The translations under genes and the position numbers were made by a program. Below are positions 1 to 11,333 of a stretch of DNA of 64,000 nt, piece by piece (the stretch's first letter is position 1; the number at the start of each line of letters is the position of its first letter). The DNA is from Cyanodermella asteris (taxonomy: Eukaryota > Ascomycota > Lecanoromycetes > Ostropales > Stictidaceae), in the NCBI GenBank assembly GCA_900618795.1, contig UYJD01000001.1:2119732-2183731 (forward strand). Reading direction: 5' to 3'. Under the pieces are notes generated by a model. The model saw nothing but the letters and a program-made list of their open reading frames with translations, was not told the DNA's origin and made no database searches.

Positions 1-2829
1 AACAGGGCAGTGTTTCATTGTCCTCGGTATGGAGAGCTTTGCGCCTTCACTGCTGCCGTTGTGCGTGCGCCAACCGGAACCTTCCCCTCGTATTGAGTCT
101 ACATACGCAATACGTGATTCGGCACCCTTTACAGCCGGTCGAGAAAATGTATGCTGCAATGTCTCCAGGTTGCCATGCGTGAACATTACTACGAGTAGAT
201 GCAAAGTCGTTGGACCACGATCCAGTCAGAAGTTTGGTGAGGTACCACAGTTACGACTTCTGGCACTCCGCCAGACAACCACAGGTCGCACTGGCAGAAC
301 CGTAGATCAGCAGAAGCAGAGCTGATGACCGGATCTGGGTGACGCTGTCGTCCACGGTTGTGATGCCGCTATCTGGAACCCCCAGACGCCGTGCCGACTT
401 GGGTGCCAAAGGTGACTTCATCCAGTTCCATTTTTATTCCATTTTCAATTTATGTTTTCTCGTGTGGCAAACAGCGATAAACATCTTCTCAACCTCTGGT
501 CCGATGAGCTCACTATCTCTACACAATCACCGCCGCCGGCAAACATCGTCTCCGATCCTATCGTCGAGGTGCCGTCAAACCCTGTCTCCGATAGGAAACT
601 GCCAAAAGTCAAAGATACGAGGCCACGGCACCGGGCTCTTGTCCGACCATCAAAACTCGTTACATACCGATTACAGAGGCCCACATTTTCGACTCTCAGA
701 CACTTTTCTGAAGTGCGACGAGCAGCAGTAAAAGCCGTGTCATGAAATTTCCGTGCAGCTTGCCGGCCAAGACCAGGGTCAGGCGGTGCCTTTTTTTTCC
801 CGCTGCCTCTACCTCGACATCCTCTTGGAGGATTGCTTCCTGAATCATCCTGGCGGCCTGCAACCCCCTCAAGCTTGACATCCCACAGCTTTTACCTTCG
901 CTAGTCAGCTGCAAGGTCAAGCCCAGTTCAGTTTGGTGCATATTGACGTTCCCTTCCTGAAAGAAGAGGGAAAAAGGAAAAGAAAAACCTCGCGCACCTC
1001 GGCAACAGCGAAGAGCCGATGAGTGCCCATTTTGGGCGGACGATCCAAGCGGCATGGCGAACATGGGAACCCTCGGGATATTCGTTTGACGTACACGAGT
1101 TGAGGAAGATCGCTCAGGGATCCACAGCGCAAGTGATCGGATGCATGATGCTTGTCGTTCTTCTTTCAGTGGTCTCAACGGAAGAGCCTCACCGATATCG
1201 AAATGACCGGCCCCCATGACGGAAACCCTCCCTCCACACTTTTTCGCACTTTCCGCTAATCATACTACGGTGACTTTAAGATTGAAGATCCGAAACTATG
1301 CGGAGGCGTCCTCCGAGCCACACGCCACAGCGGCAATCTGGCAATGGTGGGCCATGAATTACGAGCTCGTAATCTTAAATCCGGTGAGGGCTCGAAAGGT
1401 GGTCTGTCTGGCCGGAAATCCAGTGGGCTTCCCGCCAAAATGTCATTTGTTACCAATTCTTTTCCAAGCAGTGAGGAATCTACAAAGCATGCTCGAGCAA
1501 ACGGGCAAGACTGAACACAGCAACGCAGAGTCTTTGGAGCAGCCCAAGAGAAAACGTTGCCTCCGTCCTTCTTTCATGTCGTACGACCACGACACATCTG
1601 CAGCTTCGCGCAAATGCCAGGCGACGCATGTCACAAACTGTTGCCCGTCACCTAGAGGGCGCAGCAGGCCAGCAGCCAGACCGGTGAACCGATCCGTGGC
1701 TCTCCCTGACACTCAGAGCCAACGGCCGGGAAAAGGGCAGGCAGGATTAGTAGCGCTCGGCCAGCCAAAAAGAGTCCCGTGGTAGCACAGCAGGTGCCTT
1801 GCATGACTGCTGTCGACCTATTCCTACCGTCGGCTTTTTCCAATCCATGAGCTTTGTAAGCTCTTTGGTACGTCCCCTGGGTCTTGCCCCCCCCCCTCCC
1901 CCCTTCCGTGCCCTCCGCTCGGGTACTTGGGTGTGTTGCACAATGCGAACGTTGGCCCACTGAGGACCATTTGATCTGGTTTGCGAAGTGGAACGGTTCT
2001 GCGTCCGCGGGCGAGATCGTACCCAGATCTCATGCGCCATTGGCCGGCTTTTGAGCTTTGTTAGCGCAGGCTGCCAGGCGAGCGAACCGGGACGTGTGTG
2101 TATGTATGCGGAAATCATGCTTATTAGCCGCCCATGTGCTGTGCTCGACGCACGCATTGTTCCTTGTCCGGAATGCGGACAAGTAGAATCGAGAGAAGGC
2201 AGAGACCTGCCCCATACTCGACTGTATCGTGGACTGATTGTATTTGTCGACCGAAGTAAGTAATAAAGGCGCGAGGGTGGGACTCCAACGGTCAGCGGCG
2301 GCAAGCGCGGCCTGGCAGGAATGCTGAAGCGCTAGCCGCATCCTCGTCAGCGTTTCACGATGCAGTCGAGAGAGCAGTGCACTGGCAACAAGTCATGTCA
2401 GATCATATCTAGAGTTGACTATTCTAATATCTCATGTTTCGACATGCTGCTTCGCCGGACTCGGATCATCAATGAATGCCCTTTTTCGCCGCGTTTAGCT
2501 GGTCCGATTCTGAGTGACCGAACATATTTCCTGCTCGAAAGTAAATGTTGTAGCATCTATCACCTGCCGTTTTGCCTGTATCCACGGGCGTCCACGGAAC
2601 AGCACAGGACCAATATCGCGACCGTCAGCTTGCAGGCTCACGAAGCAACCTGCATCCAGCCGAGCGTCAAGTATAGCAGAATTTCAATATTGATACAAGT
2701 ATCTGGCCAGCTTGCCGCATCTCCGCCAACAAAGGACGAAAGGAGTATCTAGCAGTCTCCCAAAGTGCCGTCCCATTGTTAAACCTATGCGCCAGAATAA
2801 AGCACTGCCGCACTTCTGTGGGGCAGTAC
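1..2829. other. gene-poor 5' stretch, no supported gene
   Basis: The longest open frames here are under about 190 codons, have no recognisable domain, and overlap one another on both strands. I see no plausible chain of GT-AG exons. A C-rich run lies near 1887-1905. The right part must hold the 3' end and terminator of the acetyltransferase gene that stops at 2830. Small lineage-specific genes or a non-coding transcript cannot be excluded. Confidence 0.5.
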
Positions 2830-5800
2830 CTACCCTTCCTCCACATCCTCGTCTTCACCCTCTGCATCATCGTCCTCGCCCTCGACCTCGACATACTCTT
2901 CGTCTTCACCTTCTGCGTCTTGCAGCGAGGCGTCGTTCGCATCATCATTGACATCACCAGCATCGACATCGGCATCGGCATCAGCATCGGCGTCTCCGTC
3001 TACCAGCTCATCCTCGTCCTCACCATCGTCTTCCTTTACATCATCGTCGGCAGCTCGCTCGTTCAATGGAGTTCCAACCGAGCTTCGCGTCTTGCGAAGA
3101 CTCGGGCTGGCTTTCGCACCCTCGGCAGATTTGGAAGGCTTGGCTTTGCCGGAGCGGTTGCGGTTCCTAGTTCGATCTCGCGTTGGTGGTAACAGCGCCG
3201 GGGAATTGCCAAAGACGGGGCCGTGAGCTGTGATGCGGGAGCCCTTTGGACGGTAACCTCCTCTTTTGGCACGATAGATCGTCCCTGCAACGGGCGGGTA
3301 AAGTTCGTAGCGTGTTGGAGGAATCGGTGATTTGGATGTCTCTTCGGGACCCTTGGCAGCACCGCCGCCGTCGAGCAGTGCCAGCGCCGGGGGTTTGGCG
3401 GGAGAAGCATCACCAGCTTCTCCCAATGGCTCTGGTATCGCAGATGGCGGTAACAGTGATCCTGGTGGCATGTCCTTGATGCCAGCTCCCAAATCGTCGG
3501 TATGCCCGTTTGCGCCTGCCGCTTGCTTGGCTTGCTGAACCTGCACACCCTCCTCAGGCATGACGGCCTCGTCCTCTTCGCCCTCTCTGGGAGCAATGGT
3601 AGCCAGTGCAGGGCGGTCGTAGTTGGCCAAATTGCTTCTGCCCATCACGTAAGGTGTCCACATGAGTGCGTCTGGATTCAGCCGCACGTAGCCCTTTGCT
3701 TCCCATTTCTGAATCGTCTCGTCGAAGTATGCCTTGTCCAGACGCAGAGCATACGTCCTTGTCACGGGATCTCGTACCAGAGCCCTTAAAGCCTCTAGCG
3801 CTGCGACAATATCGTCAGCGGTCATGCCTGTAAGATCTGAAATGTCCGCGATGCTGAGAGGACCTTCGTGGTCTCTGAGAAGATAGCAAAGGACAAGTCG
3901 CCAATAATTGCGATACGAAACAAGACCCATATCGGATAGTGGCTTCTCCGGAGAACCGGTCTTCTTCTCCACCTTCGTCAGCAGGTAGCTGAAGTCAATC
4001 AGCAGGTTACCGTAGCCTTTCCGCTGATGGATTGGTAGCGTCAGAATACACGAGACGTTGTTCAAGCTGCTGGGCCTCTTTTCCTTCGAAAAGTAGCCAA
4101 CAAAGTGACATCCCAGCTCGTCATACTCTGTCATTATGTAGAACAGAAAAGGCTCGACATCGTAGTAAAGCGTCTTGCTGCCGAGAAATAGCTTAGCAAG
4201 CAGACAAAGATTCTGACAATAGGCCGGGTTCTTACGACCATCAACCTCGAACACCGAGACGCTGTCCTCGCGATAAATCTCGTCGCCAGGAGGATGCTTC
4301 ATTGGACATTTGAGCTTGTGTCGCCAGGCCACGTAGTCGCTGCCCATGTACTTCAAGCAGAATTCGCAAATGTACAAGACGCGATTCCGGCTGTACTCTT
4401 CTGGGTACGGTGCTGCGTACCAAGTATCGATCTCCCAGCCGCCGAAACTGATGCATTTGATCTTGCTTGGAGGCCCGGCAACCTTCTGAGCCGCCCGGCT
4501 TTTGGGTTCTTGTTCGGCTTCGCTAGCAGCTGCCCTCTCCTTCCACTCCTCCTCGGCAAGCCGCCTAGCCTTGTCGAACTTTGCGCGATCTGATGCCTCG
4601 GGGAACGTCTTCTCGTTTGCAGCATCGGCTTCCGACAGGATGCCTCCGTATGGTTTCTTCATTTTCTCGTCTTCTTCCCGTTCTTGAAAGGCGAAGAATG
4701 GAGTTGTGTAGGGTGTCGTCGTAGTGGGTGCGTACCGCGGCCTTGCTGGAACAGCCTCTGACCGGCGATTTCTGTTCCTGTTCCGTGCCAGGTTCCGTTC
4801 TCGATCTCGATCTCGTTTACGTTTCGGTGCCAGCTTGATCTTGCTTAGGTCTACCCTGAACGCGATCGTCAGTATGTCTGCCGATTTCTCGAGGACGCGC
4901 ACTGGCAGGAGATCCTCTTTCTTCGGCCGCCGTTGCCTCTGGGGCCGATTGGACGCCTGCGTAGTGATCGTGTCGACAACAGCAGGTGTGGCAGGGTCAG
5001 CAGGAACAGCAGGCGTTCGTCGAGCTCGAGACACTGCGGTTCCACTGCGTGCTCTGCTTGCAGTCAGAGGGCTCTGTGACTCCTCGCGGTCTCCTTCATC
5101 TTTCTTCGGCTTCTTGCTTGAAGCTCGCGACAATGGCTCAATGACATCTGAAGAAGCCTTGCGCTTTCGCAGTGAACGACTGCCATCCGCAGGGTCATCC
5201 TCAGGAATGAGAGTGTTGAAGATGGAATGTGCATCTGGTTTTGATCCTCCGCGAATTGCAGGGAAAAGGTCTCGCGTCAGTCGATGAGAGCTAGTCGATA
5301 GTCGGCGCTGAATGGACTCTGCGCGAGCCTTTTGGCCAGGCTCATCAGTAGTCGCATCATCCTCACCGTCGACTTCGAGGTCGTTCTGTGTGCAGCTCGG
5401 ACAGCGCCATTTCGAGGGTTCCGTGTCTTCGGCGATGGAGCTGTTCTCTCGCGCGCACTGTCGGTGTGCTGCGGCATGTTAGCACATCTCGGTCCCGCCA
5501 CAACGCAACCTCTTTCATGTCATCACTCACAATTGTCGCCGCACACAGCACAAGCCAAGTATTCTTCAAACTCCTCGCCTGGGTCGTTTTCCTCGTCTTG
5601 GCCACAGAATCTGTCACCGGATCAGCCTTGCTTGCACGTGAATGGGACTTCACACTCGGCTTACATGCAATTGTTGCGCGCAGCAATGTCGACCTCGCCT
5701 TCTTCCGCATCCGCACTCCCAGCTTCCCACTCATTTTCGGCTTCAGACGCGGACGAATCCTCGTCAGAGTCGCTTTGAGCATCTGCGCTGTCCTGGCCGT

Positions 5801-6098
5801 CGCTTTCATCGTCTTCCACATCGCTCACCTCGCTCTCGGCATCACGTATCTTGACTGCGCCATGATATTCCTCCTTGGTGACTTCTTCATCCTCTTCACC
5901 TTCGGCATCTTCGATCTCTTCACCCTCGGCGTCCGGATCCTCGCTTAAGTCTTCATCCTCAGCTTCCCCATCGGCGTCGGAATCACCGCCCTCCACACCA
6001 AGACCCTCCCCGCCAACGGCCAAGCCAATGTCCACATCATCCTCGCCTTCTGCATCTACATCGCTTGGAAGGTCGGCGTCCTCGTGGCTGTCGGCCAT
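2830..6098 (-). CDS. SAS3: MYST-family histone acetyltransferase with PHD-like finger (Sas3/Mst2 type)
   Basis: Catalytic subunit expected of a NuA3-like complex that acetylates histone H3 in the nucleus. Three exons fit: 6098-5665, 5610-5531 and 5468-2830, giving 1050 aa. The start is the ATG reading MADSHEDADL, with A at -3. The N-terminus is highly acidic. A PHD-like finger spans both splice junctions: CIFC, CAVC, HRQC and CPSC give the C4-H-C3 pattern. The MYST domain follows, with a zinc finger (CEFC, then H and C), the acetyl-CoA loop QRKGYG, and the catalytic-region motifs EIYRED, YCQNLCLLAKLFL and EKPLSDMGL. The C-terminus is long, Ser/Pro/Arg-rich and then Asp/Glu-rich, with a D-A-D-A run. 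The finger plus the YFSKEK and SCILTLPI context favours Sas3/Mst2 over Esa1. The family is firm; the splice sites are inferred. Confidence 0.92.
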
Positions 6099-6826
6099 CG
6101 TCCCAGCAGCGTCGGCCACAAGAACGGTGGAGTGACTGGTCACAGTCGCCCCCTTATCGTCGAAGAAGCCCCAGCGACTCTTCAGGCCCCCCAACCAGCT
6201 TCTCTGCTGCGCCAGTTTTGTGTAGTGGTTTCCATGCACCTGCTTTTGATCCTAAATGTGGTTGCCCATACGCTGGTTTACCAAGACTCCTAACCTATAA
6301 CATCGCAACCTGGTCTGATCAGTGTACTCGTAGGTTTGCGCCCGCTGGAAGGCGATTTTGAAATGAGTGGGTTGCAGCTTGCGCTTGCAGTCGCTGAATT
6401 GTTGTAGGCACGAGGGGAGGGAGCTTGTTGTGGGAGCGCGTGAGGCTTATGGGCGTGATCGCGTCCAAAGTAGAGGACCAAGCGACTTGAGGAGGCACTG
6501 ATCCTGATGCGACGCGTAAATCAGCTTCAATCCGCGATAGAAAGGCTGTCGTGGACACAAATGTGCCCCTTCTCCTGCCGGCGCTGGAGGCTGTCCACGC
6601 TGCTGCTGGCGGCGCGGCGAAAGTTTTTCCGATCCGTGAGTCTGCACCTCAGGCAAGCATTCGAGCTCCACGATCATCGCCGACTGGGACATCATTTCGA
6701 CCTCATTCCTGCGCCCGTTGTCCAGCGTCACACATCTTCTGAGCTGCAGGCGGCATCCTGCGACCTCGCTTTGCTTTCTTACGGTCGCCAGCACATCCTT
6801 TCCCCTACCCGCTGGGCGCCATCATC
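6099..6826. promoter_or_regulatory. divergent intergenic promoter region, SAS3-like / complex I subunit
   Basis: This roughly 730-bp interval separates two start codons pointing away from each other, so it must hold both promoters. I see no strong TATA box and no third gene. Short open frames here have no recognisable product. Confidence 0.5.
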
Positions 6827-7294
6827 ATGGGTGTTCCTTTCGAGGCGTTGCTCCCGTACGGGATCATGGTCGGAGTATGTGTAACTCGCGCTACAGGTCG
6901 ACGACAGGACTAATTGAGCTGTACAGATGTTCATGATCACCGGTGTCGGTTTGACGGAGATGAGATATTGGAAGAATGGCTGGAAGAGGCAGAGATACAA
7001 CACAGACCAATGGGACAGGGTGAGTTGTACGCACTACATCGCAAGGAGGAGAAGCTAACATCTCACAGCAAAGTGAGTTTGGGATCGCGCGACAATGCTT
7101 TCGAATGAATTGAGGGCTAATACTTTTGAAGTGATGGATCGGGATATGAGGTTAACAGGAAGCATACGAGGTCAAACAGACAGCCCGAAGGCGCCTGCGG
7201 GATTCGAGCTCAACAACCCTTGGAGAGTACGTGGTAACCAGGCGTCGCTTGGGGTACGACTAACGCTTTGCAGTTGGAAGCTCGACACAAGTGA
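6827..7294 (+). CDS. NADH:ubiquinone oxidoreductase MWFE subunit (NDUFA1 family)
   Basis: Small single-pass accessory subunit of the membrane arm of mitochondrial complex I. I infer five exons: 6827-6874, 6927-7019, 7069-7072, 7132-7226 and 7274-7294, giving 86 aa. The product starts MGVPFEALLPYGIMVG, followed by a hydrophobic stretch (FMITGVGL), then YNTDQWDRQMMDRDMRLTG, then GFELNNPWR and a short basic end. This matches the fungal MWFE pattern (VPFEALLPY, DRQMMDRD, LTGS.RGQT, NNPWR). The third exon is only CAAA; without it the frame hits TGA at once, and with it the conserved DRQMMDRD is restored. All introns begin GT and end AG, with branch-like CTAAC or CTAAT boxes. The length agrees with family members of about 80-90 aa. 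Confidence 0.9.
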
Positions 7295-7505
7295 AATGTC
7301 TTTATGGATGTCCTCTATCAACCAAACAATATCAAGCTTTTTTGTCAAATGAGTTTGAAGCGATAATGTAGGAGCGGCTCGCACAGCGATACGCGATCCA
7401 TATCGGCATTCCCGCGCTTCCGTTCATAAGCTGCATGTGAACAAGCATGTCTGTCGAGACGATATACATGAGGGCGGGAATTGAGTACAATGGTTGCTTC
7501 CGTTG

Positions 7506-8531
7506 TCATTTCTGATCCTTCAATTCTGCCACCCAACCTTGGATTGCGGCTCGCTCTTTGTCGTCCAGCTTTATACCGAAATACTTCTCCAAGCCTTCAA
7601 CGCGTTGCTGCTCGTGGCGGCACTCCAGCACGACTTGAACATCGCCCCGCAGATTTCGTTTGAAAATGTTATGAGCGAGAGTGTGTTTGCCCACAATTTC
7701 GTCATCATCTTTGATGAACCTGACGCTCATTACAGTGTTCGAGAGCCAGCTGAAGGAATTAGTGCTTGTGAAATAATTCACGATCCCAAAATCCTGCGGC
7801 AAAAATTCGGTCTCGGTAAAACAAAAGGCGCCATACCAATCTCCTTCGGGCTCGTACTGGATCTGATAGATCCAGGCTTTCTGCGATTTGTCATGACCCA
7901 GAGCCTCCTGAACTAAGCGATTGCGCTGAGCGATGTTTTGAGTTTCCATTCGTTCTTCCAGCTTGAGCGGCTTGATCGGACAGTCGCCGCCGTACGCGAC
8001 GTCTACCATGTATCTGCTACCGTCGGCAAGAGCTGCTATGACTACTTGATGTGTCCTGTCTTGTCAGCTTTTCGTCTGTGAATGCGGAAGCGACAGTGTT
8101 TACCATCCTGCCCAAGGACCCTGTGGAATGCCGTTCTTTCGCGGGCGACTCCGAGCACCAGCTGAATATACCTCGAAGCCAAGTGCGCGAAGCATGTGCT
8201 CGAGGAAGGTGTTACCTACAGGACTCGGTTAGATCTAGAAGCCAGAAAACCTGAGCGCAAATGTACCTTGCATGCAATAACCACCCATACCACGCACGAC
8301 TATCCGCTTGAAGAGCTCCTGGGGGTCCAGTGAGATTGCATGATGCTCTGAATAATGGAGTTCCAGATTCTCGAATGGGACTCGACAAAGGTGGTACTTT
8401 TGGAGTTTGGCCAATGCGCTTAAATCATTGCCTGAAGTATGCTCAGGCCGAAAGTTGCGAGGTAGTCCGATATGCTCAAGCCATGCCTCCACTTGTTCAA
8501 GTGAGTAAACATTGGTAGATTCGTTGCTCAT
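7506..8531 (-). CDS. arylamine N-acetyltransferase
   Basis: Cytosolic enzyme expected to move the acetyl group of acetyl-CoA (some fungal members use malonyl-CoA) to aromatic amines or hydrazines. Three exons, 8531-8267, 8215-8104 and 8055-7506, join in frame to 308 aa. The Cys-His-Asp triad is intact: Cys86 in RGMGGYCMQ, His128 in WTHQVV and Asp144 in YMVDVAYGG. The N-terminus LEQVEAWLEHIGLP and VPFENLELHY are typical of the family. The start is the ATG at 8531; the frame continues upstream but only through a GTG. The gene converges on the complex I gene, with about 210 bp between the stops. Fungal homologues detoxify plant benzoxazolinones or aniline compounds; the substrate here is unknown. 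Confidence 0.93.
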
Positions 8532-9140
8532 GACGATCGCGTAGGTAACCTCGGGCACAAGTACAGCTCAAGCCCCTAGCAATACAGGTCCTGCCACCGA
8601 ATTAACTCGGTGAGAAATGTTGTACCAAGCTTTGCCTGTTTGACGTCTTGGTAGTAATGGGACCTCTTCTGTATGTGGATGCTGGAATCATGAGTCAGAC
8701 GCTTGGAGTAGTGCCTGGCGGAGTGCGCAGCGGAGTGGTTGAGCAAGAGCTTGTTTGTAGCCCTGGTAGCATACGTAAATTGTAGGTGCTAGACTTTTGG
8801 TCACGAACAAATGGCCTGCCAGTATGCTGGGCCAAACAGCTGATCGTGTGCGACACTTGGACATTCTACATGACTTCAATCTCAGAATCTCATCATTCTT
8901 TCCGAACAACATGGAGAGCTATCACTACACAAGGTATATTGAAGCTCGCCCAGTATACATTGGTCACTGCATGGTTCGATAGATAAGCTTGTCAGACCGG
9001 CAGTGCGCGGGCAATCTGGTAGTGCAAGTCCTGGATTGCCCCACTCCGACGCTTCGTACCCGTGTCACACCAAACGGCCAAAACAGTCACACGGCCAGCT
9101 TAGTAGCCATATGGATGGAATTCAAAAAATGCAAAACGCC
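8532..9140. other. intergenic, upstream of N-acetyltransferase and downstream of tRNA
   Basis: About 600 bp without a supportable gene. The left side must carry the acetyltransferase promoter (minus strand). Small open frames on both strands are unremarkable. Confidence 0.4.
9124..9136 (-). terminator. RNA polymerase III terminator of tRNA-Ile
   Basis: On the minus strand the mature tRNA 3' end is followed within 4 nt by a TTTT run (9133-9136) and then by a TTTTTT run (9124-9129). This is the usual oligo-T stop for polymerase III. Confidence 0.85.
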
Positions 9141-9256
9141 TGCTCCTGGTGAGGGTCGAACTCACGACTTTCGCATTTCCGGTTGATAGGAAAAACCATA
9201 TCAAGTCCTAAGACATCGATATAAGAACGACACGCTAGCCACTGCGTCACAGGAGC
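9141..9256 (-). tRNA. tRNA-Ile (anticodon UAU) with 43-nt intron
   Basis: The minus-strand sequence folds as a full cloverleaf. The acceptor GCTCCTG pairs with CAGGAGC plus discriminator A. The D arm is ACGC/GCGT. The anticodon stem TCGTT pairs with TGCGA, including one G-U pair and one T-T mismatch. The T arm is GTGAG-TTCGACC-CTCAC. The loop reads CT-TAT-A, so the anticodon is UAU, which decodes AUA. A 43-nt intron follows position 37 and contains ATA, able to pair with the anticodon as in other nuclear pre-tRNAs. Removing it leaves 73 nt. tRNA-Ile(UAU) commonly has an intron in fungi. LTR copy 1 lies 218 bp upstream of its 5' end. Confidence 0.95.
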
Positions 9257-9473
9257 GTGTTCTCAGAAGGCTTGGGTGGTTTAGGCTTTTAAAAATATTT
9301 ATATAATCAAAAGAAACTGCTCAAGATATTGACTTTATCATCTCCACTCGACCGCAAAGCGGACGGATTCTCAGACATCCTTGCACACCTACTTTCCTAC
9401 CTACACCGGTTGCTACCGCTGCAAGTCCAGTCACGACCACATAATACGTAACAATCAAGCCGCACCTATCCTC

Positions 9474-9810
9474 TGTCACGGACATAGGGGGGGACCCACG
9501 AGTCCGGGACTCGGGGACCAATGAATCGAGGATTCACGGTGCTCAGGGANNNNNNNNNNNNNNNNNNNNNNNNNNNNNNNNNNNNNNNNNNNNNNNNNNN
9601 NNNNNNNNNNNNNNNNNNNNNNNNNNNNNNNNNNNNNNNNNNNNNNNNNNNNNNNNNNNNNNNNNNNNNNNNNNNNNNNNNNNNNNNNNNNNNNNNNNNN
9701 NNNNNNNNNNNNNNNNNNNNNNNNNNNNNNNNNNNNNNNNNNNACCTTCAGACTTGACGCCGACCTTCATTGGTCGCCTACATAGTCAACCAACCCGTGC
9801 CCGCGTTACA
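9474..9810. mobile_element. LTR of an LTR retrotransposon, copy 1 (solo LTR or gap-collapsed element)
   Basis: The element begins TGTCACGGACA and ends CGCGTTACA, giving the TG...CA ends and near-inverted tips of an LTR. It is flanked by a perfect 5-bp target duplication, TCCTC, at 9469-9473 and 9811-9815. Its last 67 bp (9744-9810) match 64 of 67 bases of a second copy at 44065-44131. The middle is an assembly gap, so it may be a solo LTR of roughly 340 bp or a longer element collapsed by the assembler. No coding part is visible. 5-bp duplications fit Ty1/copia- or Ty3/gypsy-class elements. It is a relic of moderate to recent age, given the intact duplication. Confidence 0.85.
9550..9743. other. 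assembly gap (194 N)
   Basis: A run of N lies wholly inside LTR copy 1. The true length of the missing sequence is unknown. Confidence 0.99.
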
Positions 9811-10037
9811 TCCTCGTCTTATAGATTTGTTTCGTAGTATCAAATGTTTCTACTCACTTGAGGCAGGTGATAAAGTGTGCTCGCGTAGACTTCCCGCCTC
9901 GCAAGTCTATGCCGCGGTAGTACCACGAGCATGCATCCCCGCTCTGTAATGTCCTCGCCTTCATCGTAAGTCCACGCATCCGCAGTAAAGACCCTACCTA
10001 GCTCGAACAATAAACGGGCAGAACCCTGCCAGGCATC

Positions 10038-10911
10038 ATGGGTGGCCACATCGAATGCTGGGTTGATATCGGTAAGCGCAAGCCCATGTAGCTTTTGGGT
10101 AAAGACGACGACTGACTCTACCGAGCCTCCCCAGCCTCGTATTTCGCATGGGTCTATCTCAGGCGTCAGCGCGATTTGTTGAAAACCCACAATGTCGACA
10201 TAAAGTAAGTTTCTTTTGCCTCGGCCCAAGGTGCAAGGCTATCTGCGGTCTACATACTGCCAACCGCACCAGGCGCATCACTTGCTGATCGCAGAACACA
10301 GGTTTCGCCAGATATTCCTCGGCGCGATCGTGGTTGGTTCCAAGAATAAATCGCCTTTCGAGATCCCTGCGAAGGCAGCATACAATCCTATCGATTTCGA
10401 ACGAGCTGCCAAGTACTACAACGTCCCATACGCCGGTTTTCCAAGCTACATGCCCGCCTCGAGCGCAACGGTATATGCACTCCATCCAGTGAAAATGCCT
10501 GCCCTGCTTGCTAACCTTCTGCAGCCCGAGAGGTGCCTTTGCTATATTGAAGAGCATTATCCTCGGGCCAAACACGAATCGGTCTGGGCCGCTCTCTTCG
10601 AAGCGTTCTGGGCTCGACATTTGAACGTGACCAAACCAGACATCCTTCAGACAGTTCTGAAAGAACACTTCGAAGCCACTGAGGTGGGTAAGATTCTGGC
10701 TGCAGCAAAGGAACAGAAGTACAAGGACGCTTTGACGGACGACACTAAGGCCTGTGCGGCTACAGGTGCATTTGGAGGTCCTTGGTTCATCGTGTCTAAT
10801 GATGCTGGTAAGAAGGAGCCTTTCTGGGGATCTGACAGGTTTCATCTGATGTTAGATTTTCTGGGGGTCCCTGTTCAGCACCTGAAAGTGCTGGAGAAGT
10901 CCAGCATCTGA
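10038..10911 (+). CDS. kappa-class glutathione S-transferase (DsbA-fold, GSTK)
   Basis: Thioredoxin-fold enzyme of the GSTK / 2-hydroxychromene-2-carboxylate isomerase family, usually mitochondrial or peroxisomal. I infer four exons, 10038-10071, 10135-10204, 10302-10470 and 10525-10911, giving 219 aa, the normal family size. The N-terminus reads MGGHIECWVDIAS, and the serine of DIAS aligns with the catalytic Ser of the family's SPYS motif, although the following Pro-Tyr-Ser is Tyr-Phe-Ala here. IFLGAI, FEIPAKAAY, LCYIEEHYP and the cis-Pro loop GAFGGPWFIV are family hallmarks. The third intron has a clear CTAAC branch site. The C-terminal half is firm; the first two small exons are inferred from splice signals and family match. 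LTR copy 1 ends about 230 bp upstream. Confidence 0.85.
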
Positions 10912-11013
10912 TGGCATGAGCAACAAAGTACATAGCTTCAAATTGACCAAAATTGTGCAGGCGGATTTGCCAGTTGTATAGGCGCATCCGCTAGAGAAGC
11001 GATGCTAGCAGGC

Positions 11014-11276
11014 TACTGACTGAGGTACTTGCCGATGTACTTGCCGAAGTAGTTGCTCGGGTACTTAACAAGGTACTAGCTGAGGTACTAGCTGAGGTAC
11101 TGGTTGAGGTACTGGTTGAGATATTTGTCAAGGGAGTTGTCAAGGTACTGGCCGAGGTACTGGCCGAGGTACTGGCTGAGGTACTGGCTGAGGTACTGGC
11201 TGAGGTACTGGCTGAGGTACTGGCTGAAGTGCTGGCTGAGGGATTGGCTAAGGTACTCGCAGAGGGACTTGTTGAG
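11014..11276. repeat. 12-bp minisatellite, unit GGTACTGGCTGA
   Basis: About 22 tandem copies of a 12-bp unit. The central five or so near 11172-11231 are almost perfect, and the units decay toward both ends. It lies in the 3' space between the convergent GST and cyclophilin genes. Because the unit length is a multiple of three, one minus-strand frame stays open and would read Ser-Ala-Ser-Thr repeats, but it lacks an ATG at its head and is probably not translated. Confidence 0.9.
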
Positions 11277-11333
11277 CTGCCTCGCTTCGTAGACTTACTA
11301 GCACCGCTCAGAGAGCCTGTCATATTGTCCCAG

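Noticed and set aside
1216-1785. 189-codon plus-strand frame in the left gene-poor region
   Set aside because: Starts with ATG but has no domain, overlaps other frames of similar size, and lacks a typical codon pattern.
9840-10229. Minus-strand frame reading LYVDIVGFQQ at the GST gene's 5' side
   Set aside because: It looked briefly like a GST start, but the plus-strand exons 10038-10071 and 10135-10204 give a complete, family-like N-terminus in frame with the rest.
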